Positions 1 to 8,030 are shown, counted from the stretch's first letter. The stretch is DNA of 64,000 bases from CAINOH01 sp041663565 (GCA_041663565.1 JBAYMJ010000003.1:1-64000); one strand, 5' to 3'. Program-made: numbers and translations. Notes: generated by a model not told the origin, from the letters alone.

Positions 1-44
1 GCCTGCTCGCGCACCTTTATAGCGTTTAACTTAGCTATCTTCAT
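1..44 (-). CDS. Possible 5' end of a divergent gene leaving the window
   Basis: An ATG at 44 reading leftward opens a frame with no stop to the window edge (14 residues beginning MKIAKLNAIKVREQ). It stands head-to-head with the DHH phosphoesterase gene, and the 60 bp between them are AT-rich enough to hold two promoters. The fragment is too short to identify, so this could be chance. Confidence 0.25.
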   Translation of the reverse strand, partial: MKIAKLNAIKVREQ

Positions 45-106
45 ACTAGACTAATGCCGCTCCAAGCATATAATTCCCCTGCTAGTCTTGCCAAAATTGA
101 TGCGAA

Positions 107-1231
107 ATGGACCTTCTTTTCGACGACGAGTGCATGCGCGCGCTTGTGCCACAACTCGAATCCTGTGCCAGTGCAATCCGCGCCTGGCTTGACGAGAAGC
201 GCGTGATAAGCGTTCGCTACAATGACGACTGCGACGGGGTCACTTCGGGAATGCAAATCTACGCTTCCGCAAGGGCGTATGCGAAGGAAAAATTCCTGCC
301 GGAAGAGAACGTGACCGGCTTCCAGGTGCCCTCCGCAGTTTACGGCAAGCGCGACGCCTTCGACGACGTGCTGAGGGCGCGTGATGCGGGAAAGCAGCTT
401 GCTGTCGTGATTACCGACCTTGGAGCGAACGCGGAAAGCGTGGACGGCTTGAAGGCGCTCAAGGATTCGGGAGCGAAGGTCTGCATAATCGACCACCACC
501 CGCCGAATGCGGATGCGCTTGCACTGTGCGACGCTTTCGTGACCTCGCACGCTTATGACAACTCCGGAGCGCACACAGCAGGCTTGGTCGCATACGAGGT
601 TGCAAGGCGGATTTTTGCCGATGCCGCGAACCGCGAGTGGGTGAACTGGTCCTTGCAGTCGGACAAGAGCACGCTTGCAAGCGGCGACTACCCGCAGGCA
701 AAGGCCCTTGACTACCTTGCGCACTTTTCCGAGCCTGCTGTTGCAATCGAGGATTACTACGAAAAGGTCACTGACGAGCATATGCTCAAGCTCGCAACAG
801 ACCTTGCAATCAAGGGCGAGGACAAGGCCCTGAAGATAATGAAGGACCACGCCGCTACGAGAAAGGTTGGCGAGACTGCGCTGCTTATTGTTGCGGACAT
901 GTCGAAAGCGACGTCCAAGACGTCCTACCCGCCGAAAGGCCGGGCACTTAATCTGGTGCAGGACTACTACTGCGCGAAGTATCCTGACAGGGCGATTGTC
1001 TCCATCGGCTACTCCGACGACTCCATCAGCATCCGCGCGAACGCCCTTGCCCGCGAGGCCGGCTTTGACACCAACCCCATCATCAACACGCTAAAGGAGG
1101 AACTTCCGCACGCAATCAGGAGCGGCGGCGGGCACTCGGCTGCGGCTAATGTGCGAGTTGAGATTGAGTTTGGGGAGAGCGTGCGCGAAAGGATGGAAGA
1201 GCTTATCGCCTTGGCGCTGGAGAAAAAGTAA
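107..1231 (+). CDS. DHH-family phosphoesterase (archaeal RecJ-like)
   Basis: Predicted Mn-dependent phosphoesterase of the DHH/RecJ superfamily, 374 residues. Motif I is the acidic stretch RYNDDCDGVTSG near residues 36-47. The name-giving DHH triad is in CIIDHHPP (residues about 126-133), and the DHHA1 domain ends with the substrate-binding RSGGGHSAAA near residues 338-347. Archaeal members of this size act on single-stranded DNA or RNA ends, or on small nucleotides. The sequence alone does not separate a RecJ/GAN-type exonuclease from an oligoribonuclease. The ATG at 107 follows an AT-rich leader, and no earlier in-frame ATG is visible. It is transcribed away from the window edge and faces the minus-strand surface protein gene that ends at 1275. 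Confidence 0.85.
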   Translation: MDLLFDDECMRALVPQLESCASAIRAWLDEKRVISVRYNDDCDGVTSGMQIYASARAYAKEKFLPEENVTGFQVPSAVYGKRDAFDDVLRARDAGKQLAVVITDLGANAESVDGLKALKDSGAKVCIIDHHPPNADALALCDAFVTSHAYDNSGAHTAGLVAYEVARRIFADAANREWVNWSLQSDKSTLASGDYPQAKALDYLAHFSEPAVAIEDYYEKVTDEHMLKLATDLAIKGEDKALKIMKDHAATRKVGETALLIVADMSKATSKTSYPPKGRALNLVQDYYCAKYPDRAIVSIGYSDDSISIRANALAREAGFDTNPIINTLKEELPHAIRSGGGHSAAANVRVEIEFGESVRERMEELIALALEKK

Positions 1232-1274
1232 CGAGCCCAAGGCAGGAAACTTGGGCAACCCCGAACGCTTGAAC

Positions 1275-2705
1275 CTAGTAGCAGCCGATTTGCGTGACTG
1301 AAGACGCCACCCAAGCGCAGCCTTCCTGACAGTATTGGTCCGAAGTGCAATACGGCACGTTGCTTATTCCCGTGTAGCCGCCGCCGCGCTCGCGCGCCAC
1401 GTTCCCCCACGCGTGGCCGGATGCTGCACAGCCCGAGCCGCTGCAAGCATAACTTGACCAGCAACAGCCACTGCAGCTGCCGGCACTATACGCAGAAGTG
1501 GTGGACCATGAAAGGTACGGAGTCCAGCCGCTCGGGCAGGCGCGTCCTGCAAACCTGCATTGGTTCACGATGCCGACACCGGTCGAGACCACTTCGCCGC
1601 CATATGCAAGGCATTGCTGGTCCGTGTGCACCTCGTTCACCAAGTAAATCGGGGAGGCCACCGAGGCTATGCAGGACGGGCTGGCTCCGCCGTTAGTCCC
1701 CAGGCAGGACCAGGACGTTGAGCTGCCTGAAGAGGGGAACACGGGGCTTGAAGGGCTGGCTGCGCCAGTAGAGCACAGCGCGCCGGAAAATGCAATTGCA
1801 CCGTACGCGTAGGTCTTCGCCGCGACCCCGCAGACGCCGTTGACCGGCGCGACGGAGTGTGTTGCAGTGCAGGATATCGGCGAGCCGCTCATGACCGGGC
1901 AAGTCCAGGAAGTCGACGCGCCTGCAACAGGCCATGCAGGCGAGCTGGGCGTGGGCAGGCCCATCAAACAGTATGAACCGGTATATGCAGTGGCACCATA
2001 GGCGTAGGTTGTCGCCGCACCACCGCAAGCATTGGTAAAAGAAGCCAACGCACTCAAGCAGTTGCCCGCTCCGTTGCACACATCCCCGGAAGCCGAAAGG
2101 TTTCCGGCAAAATTGCCGCTCCCGTTCACGTCCAGTTTCTGCGACGGGGCGGCAGTCCCTATGCCCACGTTCCCGCCCACCCCGGAATACTGGTTGCTGC
2201 CGCTCGTATTCCACGAGTTTGCGGCAGCGCCGCAGGTGACCGAGCCGTCAGCTGCTATTGCGGTTATGTACGAACCGACTGAACAGGCGCCGGTAACGCG
2301 GAGCTGGATTTGGGAAGCGTTGACGCCGGCTATGCCTATGGCGCTTGCCTGTACGCTGTCCACATAGCCCTTGGTCGCGACGATGTTCGCAGAATCGGAT
2401 GCATCCGTGGCATTATCCATCAGGATTTTCCCGTTCACTTCGAGCTTGGCCTGCGGGTCGGACTTGCCGACGCCCACGTTGCCAGGCACGCCGGAGTACT
2501 CGTTGCTTCCGACGATTATCCAGTCGCCGTCGTCAGACCCGACGCCGGTTGAGAGGTAGTTGTGAAGGCGGGCGGAATACTCGGACGAGGTTACGGATTC
2601 CGACGCGGTGTTGAGGCCGCTGTTGACTACGACCATCACTACTGCGGAAAGCAAGACGCCTCCGGCTATCAAAAGCAGGTATTCCAAGGCGGTCTGGCCG
2701 CGCAT
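1275..2705 (-). CDS. Class III signal peptide surface protein with VGIG modules and Cys-rich tail
   Basis: Secreted or pilus-like surface protein, 476 residues. The ATG at 2705 gives MRGQTALEYLLLIAGG, a class III signal peptide whose hydrophobic helix begins after G-Q-x-A-L-E-Y; a GTG at 2714 is an alternative. After the pilin helix come two fibre modules (NVGVGKSDPQAKLEVNGK and NVGIGTAAPSQKLDVNG) like those in the fibre genes at 29.8-35.4 kb. Next are two tandem repeats of about 60 residues with the pattern TYAYGA.A..G..C and STSW.C, then a Cys-rich end containing SCSGCCWSSYACSGSGC. The many cysteines suggest disulphides in an extracellular protein. Function is not known; an adhesin role is inferred from architecture. 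Confidence 0.7.
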   Translation of the reverse strand: MRGQTALEYLLLIAGGVLLSAVVMVVVNSGLNTASESVTSSEYSARLHNYLSTGVGSDDGDWIIVGSNEYSGVPGNVGVGKSDPQAKLEVNGKILMDNATDASDSANIVATKGYVDSVQASAIGIAGVNASQIQLRVTGACSVGSYITAIAADGSVTCGAAANSWNTSGSNQYSGVGGNVGIGTAAPSQKLDVNGSGNFAGNLSASGDVCNGAGNCLSALASFTNACGGAATTYAYGATAYTGSYCLMGLPTPSSPAWPVAGASTSWTCPVMSGSPISCTATHSVAPVNGVCGVAAKTYAYGAIAFSGALCSTGAASPSSPVFPSSGSSTSWSCLGTNGGASPSCIASVASPIYLVNEVHTDQQCLAYGGEVVSTGVGIVNQCRFAGRACPSGWTPYLSWSTTSAYSAGSCSGCCWSSYACSGSGCAASGHAWGNVARERGGGYTGISNVPYCTSDQYCQEGCAWVASSVTQIGCY

Positions 2706-2756
2706 AAACGCCACGGTAGAAGTTCGGTTGGGTGATTAAAAAAACAGCGCTTGGAT

Positions 2757-2790
2757 GAAGAAAAAAAAAGATTGGAAAATAAAAATGAAG
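2757..2790 (-). terminator. Oligo-T termination region for the 2806-4608 gene
   Basis: On the minus strand a run of nine T (complement of 2761-2769) plus further short T runs lies just after the stop of the upstream gene, as expected for archaeal intrinsic termination. Confidence 0.4.
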
Positions 2791-2805
2791 AACGTTCCCT
2801 GCAGC

Positions 2806-4608
2806 TTAGCTGTTTATAGTGGCCGAGTCGCCTGCTTCCGCGTCAGCTGAAGTTGCCGTGTCGGACTTTTTTTCTGCGGCCGCTTTCCCTTCCGCCGGCT
2901 TCTGCCCTGCCGGCTCCTGTCCGGCTGCTGCCTTCTTTTCCTCTGCGGGTTTTGCCGCGTCGGATGGCTTCTGCGCCACATTTGCAATCGCGTCCTTCGC
3001 GGTCTCGACTTTCTCCGAAACTGCCTGCCGCAAGTCCGTGCGGCCGTAAAGGAGCGCGACAACAGCTGCGGCAACGAGAATTGCGATTATCAGCGACAGG
3101 TTGGAACCAACCGCCTTGGTGAAGAATCCGGTTATCCCGCCTTCGCTTACCGTGTTGAGCACTACCGCGCGCTGCTTCACGACTGTGCCGTCCTGCGAGC
3201 GCAGCACGAGCACGCCCGCGACCTCGCCCTGCGCGTCAGATGGTGCGCTGACTGTAAGCGTGACGTTTATCGACTCGTCCGGAGCCACGTCCTGGAGGCC
3301 TTCCGCCTGCTCGACTACGAACCCCGATGGCAGGCCTTCGATGGTGCCTGTAACGCCGTAGATTATCCCCTGTGACGGGTTGTAGAAGCCTTCGGTCACC
3401 GTGAAATTGCGGTTGTCGGAAGAGACTTCGTTCCTTGTCGCGCAAGCCGATGCGAGGATGTTGGTTACCGCCGACTGGCGGAACACCGTGCTGTCAACGC
3501 CGCCCGTGCGCCCGCCCGTGACTGTGACTTCGACGTCCTGGGCAAACCCGAGCCTGGTCGCGTTCACCGTGACCGTCGCGGTCTCGGACTCGCCTGCCGG
3601 AATCGTGACCTTGGAAGGCACTATGCGCACCGCGTCGCTTCCCGACGTGAACGTGAACGTGTTAGTGAATGCGCCCGTGTTCTCCACGCTTACCTTGTAG
3701 GTGGCGTCCTCTCCGCAATCGCTTGTGCCTGCGCTCAGCGGCGCGCTGACCGTGGCTCCCGCGGCCTCAAGCACGGAAAAGCAGGCGGTCCTGCGCTCGA
3801 CTTCGACCCCGCGCCGGGTTGCCACCACGTCAAGGCACTGCTCGCCTGATGCCGTGGAGGGCGGGTTCATCGAAAGGGCGACTGCATGGGACTCCGAAGC
3901 GCCAAGGCCAACCGTGTGCTCCTGAAGCGACGCCCCAAGCTCCGATGCGTAGCCGTCAAGGGCAAGGTCAAGCGTGACCGGCACGCCCCTGTTCGTGACT
4001 ATGACGTCGGTCTGGAGGCTCGAGCCTGCGACTACCTCGTAGCGCTCGCGTGCGAATGAAATGTCAACAGTGATGTCCGAAGGCTCGTAGGAAGTGGCAA
4101 AATTGATGTTCGATACGAGCGGCTGGCCGCAGCCCGAGCCCACGCAGGTGCTGGTCGCAGGGGCGTAGTTGTCAACCGGAGGCAGGTGCTGCTCGACGTA
4201 GCTTGAGCAGGCGGTGCACGGCTCGACCATCATCCGTACGGTCTTTTTTATGGTAGTGCATGAGTCGAGGGTGGTGTTCCTGCAGACGTTGAAATAGACA
4301 GTGACGTCCTCGTCTCCCTGAAAGCAGCTGCCCGAATAGACGGTTATCTTGGTGCCCCTGCTTTCGTATGCCGGGAGGTCCTGGACTGGCGAGGTCACGC
4401 TGCCGTAGAGCTTGCCGAAGTTGGCGCTGACTGAAAGGGTGGCGTCCGTGCTTTCGGTGTTTTCCGCATAAGCGTAGATTGAGCCTGCAGAGCAGGAGGT
4501 CATGCTTACCGTGGATGCGTCCGTTGCGGCATTGTAGGCTGCTGCAAGAGGGAGCATGAACATGACAATGGAGAGTGCTACGAGGGCCAAATGCCTTGAC
4601 AGCTGCAT
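2806..4608 (-). CDS. Large secreted, C-terminally membrane-anchored protein with Ig-like repeats
   Basis: 600-residue surface protein. It has a Sec signal peptide (MQLSRHLALVALSIVMFMLP, cleaved after LAAA), then about 480 extracellular residues that look like repeated beta-sandwich NEW3/COG1470-type domains: 'GESETATVTVNAT' and 'PDESINVTLTVSAP' strands are typical. A transmembrane helix (LSLIIAILVAAAVVALLYG) lies near residue 510, followed by a charged Ala/Lys/Glu-rich cytoplasmic tail (KPAEEKKAAAGQEPAG). Paired cysteines such as PCTACSS occur in the N-terminal third. The start ATG at 4608 is preceded by AGGTGG (complement of 4614-4619). It is divergent from the TrmB regulator, which may control it. 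It could be an S-layer-associated or cell-surface assembly protein; the function is unknown. Confidence 0.75.
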   Translation of the reverse strand: MQLSRHLALVALSIVMFMLPLAAAYNAATDASTVSMTSCSAGSIYAYAENTESTDATLSVSANFGKLYGSVTSPVQDLPAYESRGTKITVYSGSCFQGDEDVTVYFNVCRNTTLDSCTTIKKTVRMMVEPCTACSSYVEQHLPPVDNYAPATSTCVGSGCGQPLVSNINFATSYEPSDITVDISFARERYEVVAGSSLQTDVIVTNRGVPVTLDLALDGYASELGASLQEHTVGLGASESHAVALSMNPPSTASGEQCLDVVATRRGVEVERRTACFSVLEAAGATVSAPLSAGTSDCGEDATYKVSVENTGAFTNTFTFTSGSDAVRIVPSKVTIPAGESETATVTVNATRLGFAQDVEVTVTGGRTGGVDSTVFRQSAVTNILASACATRNEVSSDNRNFTVTEGFYNPSQGIIYGVTGTIEGLPSGFVVEQAEGLQDVAPDESINVTLTVSAPSDAQGEVAGVLVLRSQDGTVVKQRAVVLNTVSEGGITGFFTKAVGSNLSLIIAILVAAAVVALLYGRTDLRQAVSEKVETAKDAIANVAQKPSDAAKPAEEKKAAAGQEPAGQKPAEGKAAAEKKSDTATSADAEAGDSATINS

Positions 4609-4622
4609 CTAAAACCACCTAA

Positions 4623-4761
4623 GTAACTACTATCTAGTTACAACATTATATTTAAACATATCATTTGTTACCATTGTCCAGTAAATACATATAAATATTG
4701 GCTCGCACAATAAATCCCTGTGACGCGTTACACGAAGCGCCCCCCTAGGTGGCATTGTTAC
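4623..4761. promoter_or_regulatory. Divergent promoter region with repeated GTTAC motifs
   Basis: The region between the surface protein gene and trmB holds GTAAC at 4623-4627 and GTTAC at 4637, 4667, 4727 and 4757. The first two form an inverted repeat (GTAAC-n9-GTTAC). TATA-like stretches lie at 4646-4656 (read leftward) and 4688-4696 (read rightward). This is a plausible operator region for the adjacent TrmB protein, but that is inference. Confidence 0.4.
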
Positions 4762-4763
4762 TA

Positions 4764-5615
4764 ATGGCTGAGGAAAACAATCCTGATAGGTTTAAAAGCG
4801 TTCGAAATCCCAAGATTTCTGACATGGTAAGGCAGAACGCCGACGCTCTAAACCATCTCCGGCAGCTCGGTTTGAACCAATACGAAGCACAGGCATACCT
4901 AGCCCTGTCGCTGTCCGGCCACGGCACCGCAGGAGAACTTGCAGAGAATGCAGAGCTTCCGCGCCCCCGTGTCTATGATGTCCTCGACAAGCTCCAGGAG
5001 AAGGGCTTCGTGGTCATGAAACCCGGCAGGCCGGTACGTTACGCTTCACTTCCGCTTCTCGAAGCAGTCAAGACCTTGAAGAACCAGAAGCAGACCTCGC
5101 TTGCGCAGGAAATGACGCAGATTGACGAGATTTCCGACAAGCTCGCGTCCAAGCTCAAGGCAACGACCAAGACTTCACAAAGCGGCAAGTTCGAGCCCGA
5201 CTCGCACGTCTGGACTTTGAAGGGCCGCGAATCCATCTATTCCAAGCTCGCAAGCATGGTGAACAGCGCATCCGACCGCGTCATAGTGTCAAGCGACCCG
5301 GCTGGAGTCGCGTCCAAGCTCAAGGCGCACTTGGCTGAATTTGAGGCCGCAAAGAAGCGCGGAGTGCACGTATCTTTCGTTTCCCCGGTTTCCGACAACA
5401 AGATGCTCTCGACGGACCTTGCGAACGTGGCAAACCGCGTTGTTTCCAAGAAGATGCCTACCAGGATGGTCCTCGCTGACGACCAGGCACTGATGTTCCT
5501 CACTGGCGAAGGCACCCACCCGGACGAGGAAATCGGGCTGTGGGTAAAGAGCCCGCACCTTTCCCAGACGCTTGAGAACTCACTCGGGCTGCCTGCGGTT
5601 AAGGCTAAGGCGTAA
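4764..5615 (+). CDS. TrmB-family transcriptional regulator
   Basis: DNA-binding regulator of the TrmB family, 283 residues. Residues about 30-100 hold the winged helix: LNHLRQLGLNQYEAQAYLAL, then TAGELAENAELPRPRVYDVL (recognition helix) and EKGFVVMKPGRPVRYA (wing). A coiled segment follows. The C-terminal half (SDRVIVSSDPAGV, then FEAAKKRGVHVSFVSPV) resembles the PLD-like effector domain found in TrmB proteins that sense sugars or other ligands. The ATG at 4764 is preferred over a GTG at 4749. The gene diverges from a large surface protein with multiple GTTAC motifs between them. Its last 52 bp are duplicated in diverged form 761 bp downstream, after the next gene, which suggests an insertion at this 3' end. 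Confidence 0.88.
   Translation: MAEENNPDRFKSVRNPKISDMVRQNADALNHLRQLGLNQYEAQAYLALSLSGHGTAGELAENAELPRPRVYDVLDKLQEKGFVVMKPGRPVRYASLPLLEAVKTLKNQKQTSLAQEMTQIDEISDKLASKLKATTKTSQSGKFEPDSHVWTLKGRESIYSKLASMVNSASDRVIVSSDPAGVASKLKAHLAEFEAAKKRGVHVSFVSPVSDNKMLSTDLANVANRVVSKKMPTRMVLADDQALMFLTGEGTHPDEEIGLWVKSPHLSQTLENSLGLPAVKAKA
5564..5615 (+). repeat. Direct repeat, copy 1 (3' end of trmB)
   Basis: These 52 bp match 6325-6376 with nine mismatches and no gaps, at an offset of 761 bp. The first 18 bp (ccagacgcttgagaactc) are identical. Most later differences are silent or conservative in the TrmB frame (QTLENSLGLPAVKAKA here, QTLENSLGLPALKAKQ in copy 2). The layout resembles an attachment-site duplication. 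Confidence 0.75.
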
Positions 5616-5629
5616 ACCGCTCCTCTTGA

Positions 5630-5640
5630 GTTTTTAATAA
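5630..5640 (+). promoter_or_regulatory. TATA-like promoter for the 5661 gene
   Basis: The AT-rich gtttttaataa begins about 30 bp before the ATG at 5661, the spacing of a TATA box on a leaderless or very short-leader archaeal transcript. It lies inside the segment bounded by the duplicated trmB tail. Confidence 0.45.
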
Positions 5641-5660
5641 TTGACACCATAGTATGCGCT

Positions 5661-6311
5661 ATGGAAACTCAAAAGCCGTCAACTGAACTATATTACGGCA
5701 TCCTGAATGAGAAGTCCAATGCCTATGAGGAAAAGTATCGCCACCTGATGCTCCATAACTACGAGAAAAGCCATTACCACATAGCAGTAGGCTCGAAAGA
5801 AGGGCTAAGGGAGTGGGAGACGGATTTACAAGGCAGGGGCAACCCGGTTCTTACAAAGAAAATCTCCTGCCTGCCCGAGGGGATGGCCGAGGCAATGAAA
5901 AGGCATTACTTGGACTATCCTGAAAAACAACACGACGGCCATGTGGCTCCTCTTGGTTATATCCGTTTTGAGGTCTATGACAACAAAGAAGGAAAAGTCG
6001 CATTCGCAGAATATTACACCCCGATGGAGTATTACCTAAAGAGCCGAAATGAACGCGAGAAAAAAGACTCGGGAATCAACGCCTCGCTGCTCGAGGCCGA
6101 ATGCCTCGAACACCTTCGAGCTTCTGCAGGCGCCACGCATATGACCACCATTTCCGGCTACTATGAATCCAGTTGCCATCGGGGAGGCACCAACCAAAAT
6201 CGGCGCAACCAGCTCATCGCGCGCGGAATCGACCCGCTCAAGACATACCCGATAGATGAATGGATTGCAAAACTGCGCTCGAAACCGGATTATTCGAAAA
6301 TCAGGAAATAA
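5661..6311 (+). CDS. Hypothetical protein, weakly acetyltransferase-like, in inserted segment
   Basis: 216-residue soluble protein with no signal peptide or membrane helix. The family is not recognised. The stretch GYIRFEVYDNKEGKVAFAEY (beta strands), then SGINASLLEAECLEHLRASA and NRRNQLIARGI, is loosely like the pantetheine-binding helix and C-terminal motif of GNAT acetyltransferases. That match is weak and should not be used as an annotation. Composition is poorer in G+C than the neighbours and rich in Lys, Tyr and His codons ending in A or T. It has its own TATA-like promoter and sits between two copies of the trmB 3' end, so it looks acquired. Confidence 0.6.
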   Translation: METQKPSTELYYGILNEKSNAYEEKYRHLMLHNYEKSHYHIAVGSKEGLREWETDLQGRGNPVLTKKISCLPEGMAEAMKRHYLDYPEKQHDGHVAPLGYIRFEVYDNKEGKVAFAEYYTPMEYYLKSRNEREKKDSGINASLLEAECLEHLRASAGATHMTTISGYYESSCHRGGTNQNRRNQLIARGIDPLKTYPIDEWIAKLRSKPDYSKIRK

Positions 6312-6312
6312 A

Positions 6313-6376
6313 CTCGCACTGCCTCCAGACGCTTGAGAACTCGCTCGGGCTTCCGGCACTGAAGGCAAAGCAGTAA
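6313..6376 (+). pseudogene. Orphan 3' fragment of a trmB gene (direct repeat copy 2)
   Basis: Starting two bases after the stop of the 5661 gene, this stretch encodes SHCLQTLENSLGLPALKAKQ and a stop, matching the C-terminus of the upstream TrmB protein. Only the tail is present. It is either the displaced original 3' end of trmB left by an integration event or the remnant of a second, mostly deleted trmB paralogue. The predominance of silent differences shows the fragment diverged while still coding. Confidence 0.7.
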
Positions 6377-6427
6377 GCTGCAGGCTAGGGAACTGATTTT
6401 TAGGAAATTGAATAGATAGTAATATCC

Positions 6428-6451
6428 TTGTAATACAAAAACGTATTACAA
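6428..6451. promoter_or_regulatory. Perfect 9-bp palindrome (TTGTAATAC-n6-GTATTACAA)
   Basis: A perfect inverted repeat with a six-base A-rich spacer lies in the gene-poor gap between the trmB fragment and the S3Ae operon. A dimeric regulator site or a recombination site is plausible; on the minus strand it could instead be a 3' hairpin for the tiny ORF at 6477-6587. Confidence 0.4.
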
Positions 6452-6476
6452 TTCGGCTGCGTGTCCGGCTTGCAAA

Positions 6477-6587
6477 TTATGCGAATATTTCTTCTAAGTT
6501 TTTTGCCCGGAAAAGACGCGCGTCCCCGTTGGCGATGCGCTTTTCCATCCGGTCGAATTCTGCGATGTCCGCCTCAAGGTCAGTCAT
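6477..6587 (-). CDS. Possible 36-residue protein
   Basis: A short frame opens at the ATG at 6587 and ends at TAA, reading MTDLEADIAEFDRMEKRI onward and finishing RAKNLEEIFA. The predicted all-helical, charged sequence resembles the tail of small antitoxin-like proteins, but no partner is adjacent. It lies in the only gap over 300 bp in this part of the window. Apart from this frame, the trmB fragment and the palindrome, I see only A-rich terminator-like sequence (6600-6680) there. Confidence 0.3.
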   Translation of the reverse strand: MTDLEADIAEFDRMEKRIANGDARLFRAKNLEEIFA

Positions 6588-6599
6588 AGAAATAGACTC

Positions 6600-6683
6600 T
6601 GTTTTGGAAAATAAAAATAGGACGGACTTGAAAAATTAAGAAAAAGAATTTGAAAAAAAGAAAGAATTAGGAAATAAAACCCA
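6600..6683 (-). terminator. Oligo-T termination region of the S15-S3Ae operon
   Basis: On the minus strand several T runs (complements of A tracts near 6616, 6634, 6642 and 6652) follow the S3Ae stop codon, typical of archaeal multi-T terminators. Confidence 0.45.
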
Positions 6684-6689
6684 AAGAAC

Positions 6690-7403
6690 CTAAGCCGTCG
6701 CCGGCTCTTCCTCGGTCTTCTCTTCGACTTCGGTGTCAGCCTTCGACTCTGCAGTCTCGTCGCCCGTGATTACCTTGGGTGCCTTCTCGGACTCCTTTCC
6801 GGGGAGCGCGACAATGTCCTCGGTGTCGAAGTCCTCCTTCAAAGTCGTCTTGCTGATCTCGACGCGGCGGATGCTTGCGCGCTTGCGCAAGACCCCGGTG
6901 AGCTCCATCGCAATCTTGCCGTAGACGATGTCGTGGACGATGTCGCCGAGCGCGGTGTTCTTTGCGCGCGCGGTAAGAGTGTCAATTACGATGTGGCGCA
7001 TGTCGGTCTTGAGCGAGTCGGAGCAGAGGTTGTTGGTGACAACGACTACCTTGACGCGAAGCTCAGCAGCATCCGATGACTTTGCCGAGAACACCAGGTT
7101 GATTACGTCGCGGCGCCTGCGCACGAGAGTGCGGAGGTACTCGCGGGAGACCTGGTGGCCGATGAACTTGGTGTAAGCGGTCTTTCCCTTGACCTCGAAC
7201 ACGCGGAGCTTGACCGCATAATACATGTGGCCGATGTCGCCTGTGATGTCCTTCAAGGGCACGATTATGATGCGGTTGATTATGTGCTCGTCGTCAAGTG
7301 CAGGGACCTGTCCAATCTCCTTTTCGGAGAGGAACTTGGGAGCCATGAGCTTGTACCAGCTCTTTGCCTTGAACGTGTCTACGAGTTTCTTGCCTGCTGC
7401 CAT
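6690..7403 (-). CDS. rps3ae: Small-subunit ribosomal protein eS1 (S3Ae)
   Basis: Structural protein of the 30S platform near the mRNA exit, 237 residues, close to the usual archaeal length. Family hallmarks are the start KKLVDTFKAKSWYKLMAPKF, then GQVPALDDEHIINR, the central YLRTLVRRRRDVINLVFSAK, and the late IRRVEISKTTLKEDF. The acidic tail (TAESKADTEVEEKTEEEPAT) is an extension typical of halo-tolerant or small archaea. The gene lies 19 bp behind rps15, transcribed the same way, forming a two-gene ribosomal operon. The ATG at 7403 is the only sensible start. Confidence 0.95.
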   Translation of the reverse strand: MAAGKKLVDTFKAKSWYKLMAPKFLSEKEIGQVPALDDEHIINRIIIVPLKDITGDIGHMYYAVKLRVFEVKGKTAYTKFIGHQVSREYLRTLVRRRRDVINLVFSAKSSDAAELRVKVVVVTNNLCSDSLKTDMRHIVIDTLTARAKNTALGDIVHDIVYGKIAMELTGVLRKRASIRRVEISKTTLKEDFDTEDIVALPGKESEKAPKVITGDETAESKADTEVEEKTEEEPATA

Positions 7404-7422
7404 CCAAAATTCACCGTAAGAT

Positions 7423-7875
7423 TTACTTGACTAAGAGCTCCGCCTTCTCCGGGTCGTACTTCCAGTCCGCCGGCAGCTTGTTGCCGCGGTAGTACTTGAC
7501 CAGGCGCTTTATCTTCGCCTCGACGTGCGAGAGCTTCTGGCGGTTGTGAGCGTCCTTCTTGTTCGCCTTGATGTGCTTGTGCATACCGACTGCGCGGCGA
7601 ATCAGGGACATTAAGTCAGCGGGATACTTCGGGGCCGAGCCCTTCTCTTCCATTATCTTGCATACGCGCTTTCCGGTCATGACCTTTGCCGAGGGGATGC
7701 CGTACTGGTCACGGAGCACCTGGCCGATGCCTGCGGGGGTCTTGCCTTCGCGAGCGAGCTTGTCGACAAGGGCGACTATCTCGTCCTTGGACAGCTTGAC
7801 CCAAGTGGGCACTGCCTTTACCGCCGGTTTCCGTGACTTTGATGCCCCGCGCTTGCGGGTGTGAAGTCTTGCCAT
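7423..7875 (-). CDS. rps15: Small-subunit ribosomal protein uS15
   Basis: Primary 16S rRNA-binding protein of the central domain, 150 residues, the archaeal/eukaryotic S13-like long form. It has the basic start MARLHTRKRGASKSRKP, then PAGIGQVLRDQYGIPSAKVM, the S15 core LSHVEAKIKRLVKYYRGNK, and the end LPADWKYDPEKAELLVK. The start ATG at 7875 is preceded at about 14 bases by AGGAG. It is the first gene of the S15-S3Ae operon, and upstream sequence on the minus strand holds a TATA-like CTTTTAAAG near 7938-7946. Confidence 0.95.
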   Translation of the reverse strand: MARLHTRKRGASKSRKPAVKAVPTWVKLSKDEIVALVDKLAREGKTPAGIGQVLRDQYGIPSAKVMTGKRVCKIMEEKGSAPKYPADLMSLIRRAVGMHKHIKANKKDAHNRQKLSHVEAKIKRLVKYYRGNKLPADWKYDPEKAELLVK

Positions 7876-8030
7876 TCAAAACGCAACTCCTAAGTGTTAT
7901 TTTTTGACATTGTTGAAGCCGTTTAAGGGCCTGAAATCTGCCTTTAAAAGCCGTAACAGGCAAACGGACAAAGCTGTCCCTTGCTTGTGGAATTCTTTGT
8001 GCCGGCCAAGGGATTTAAAGGTGACGGGAG

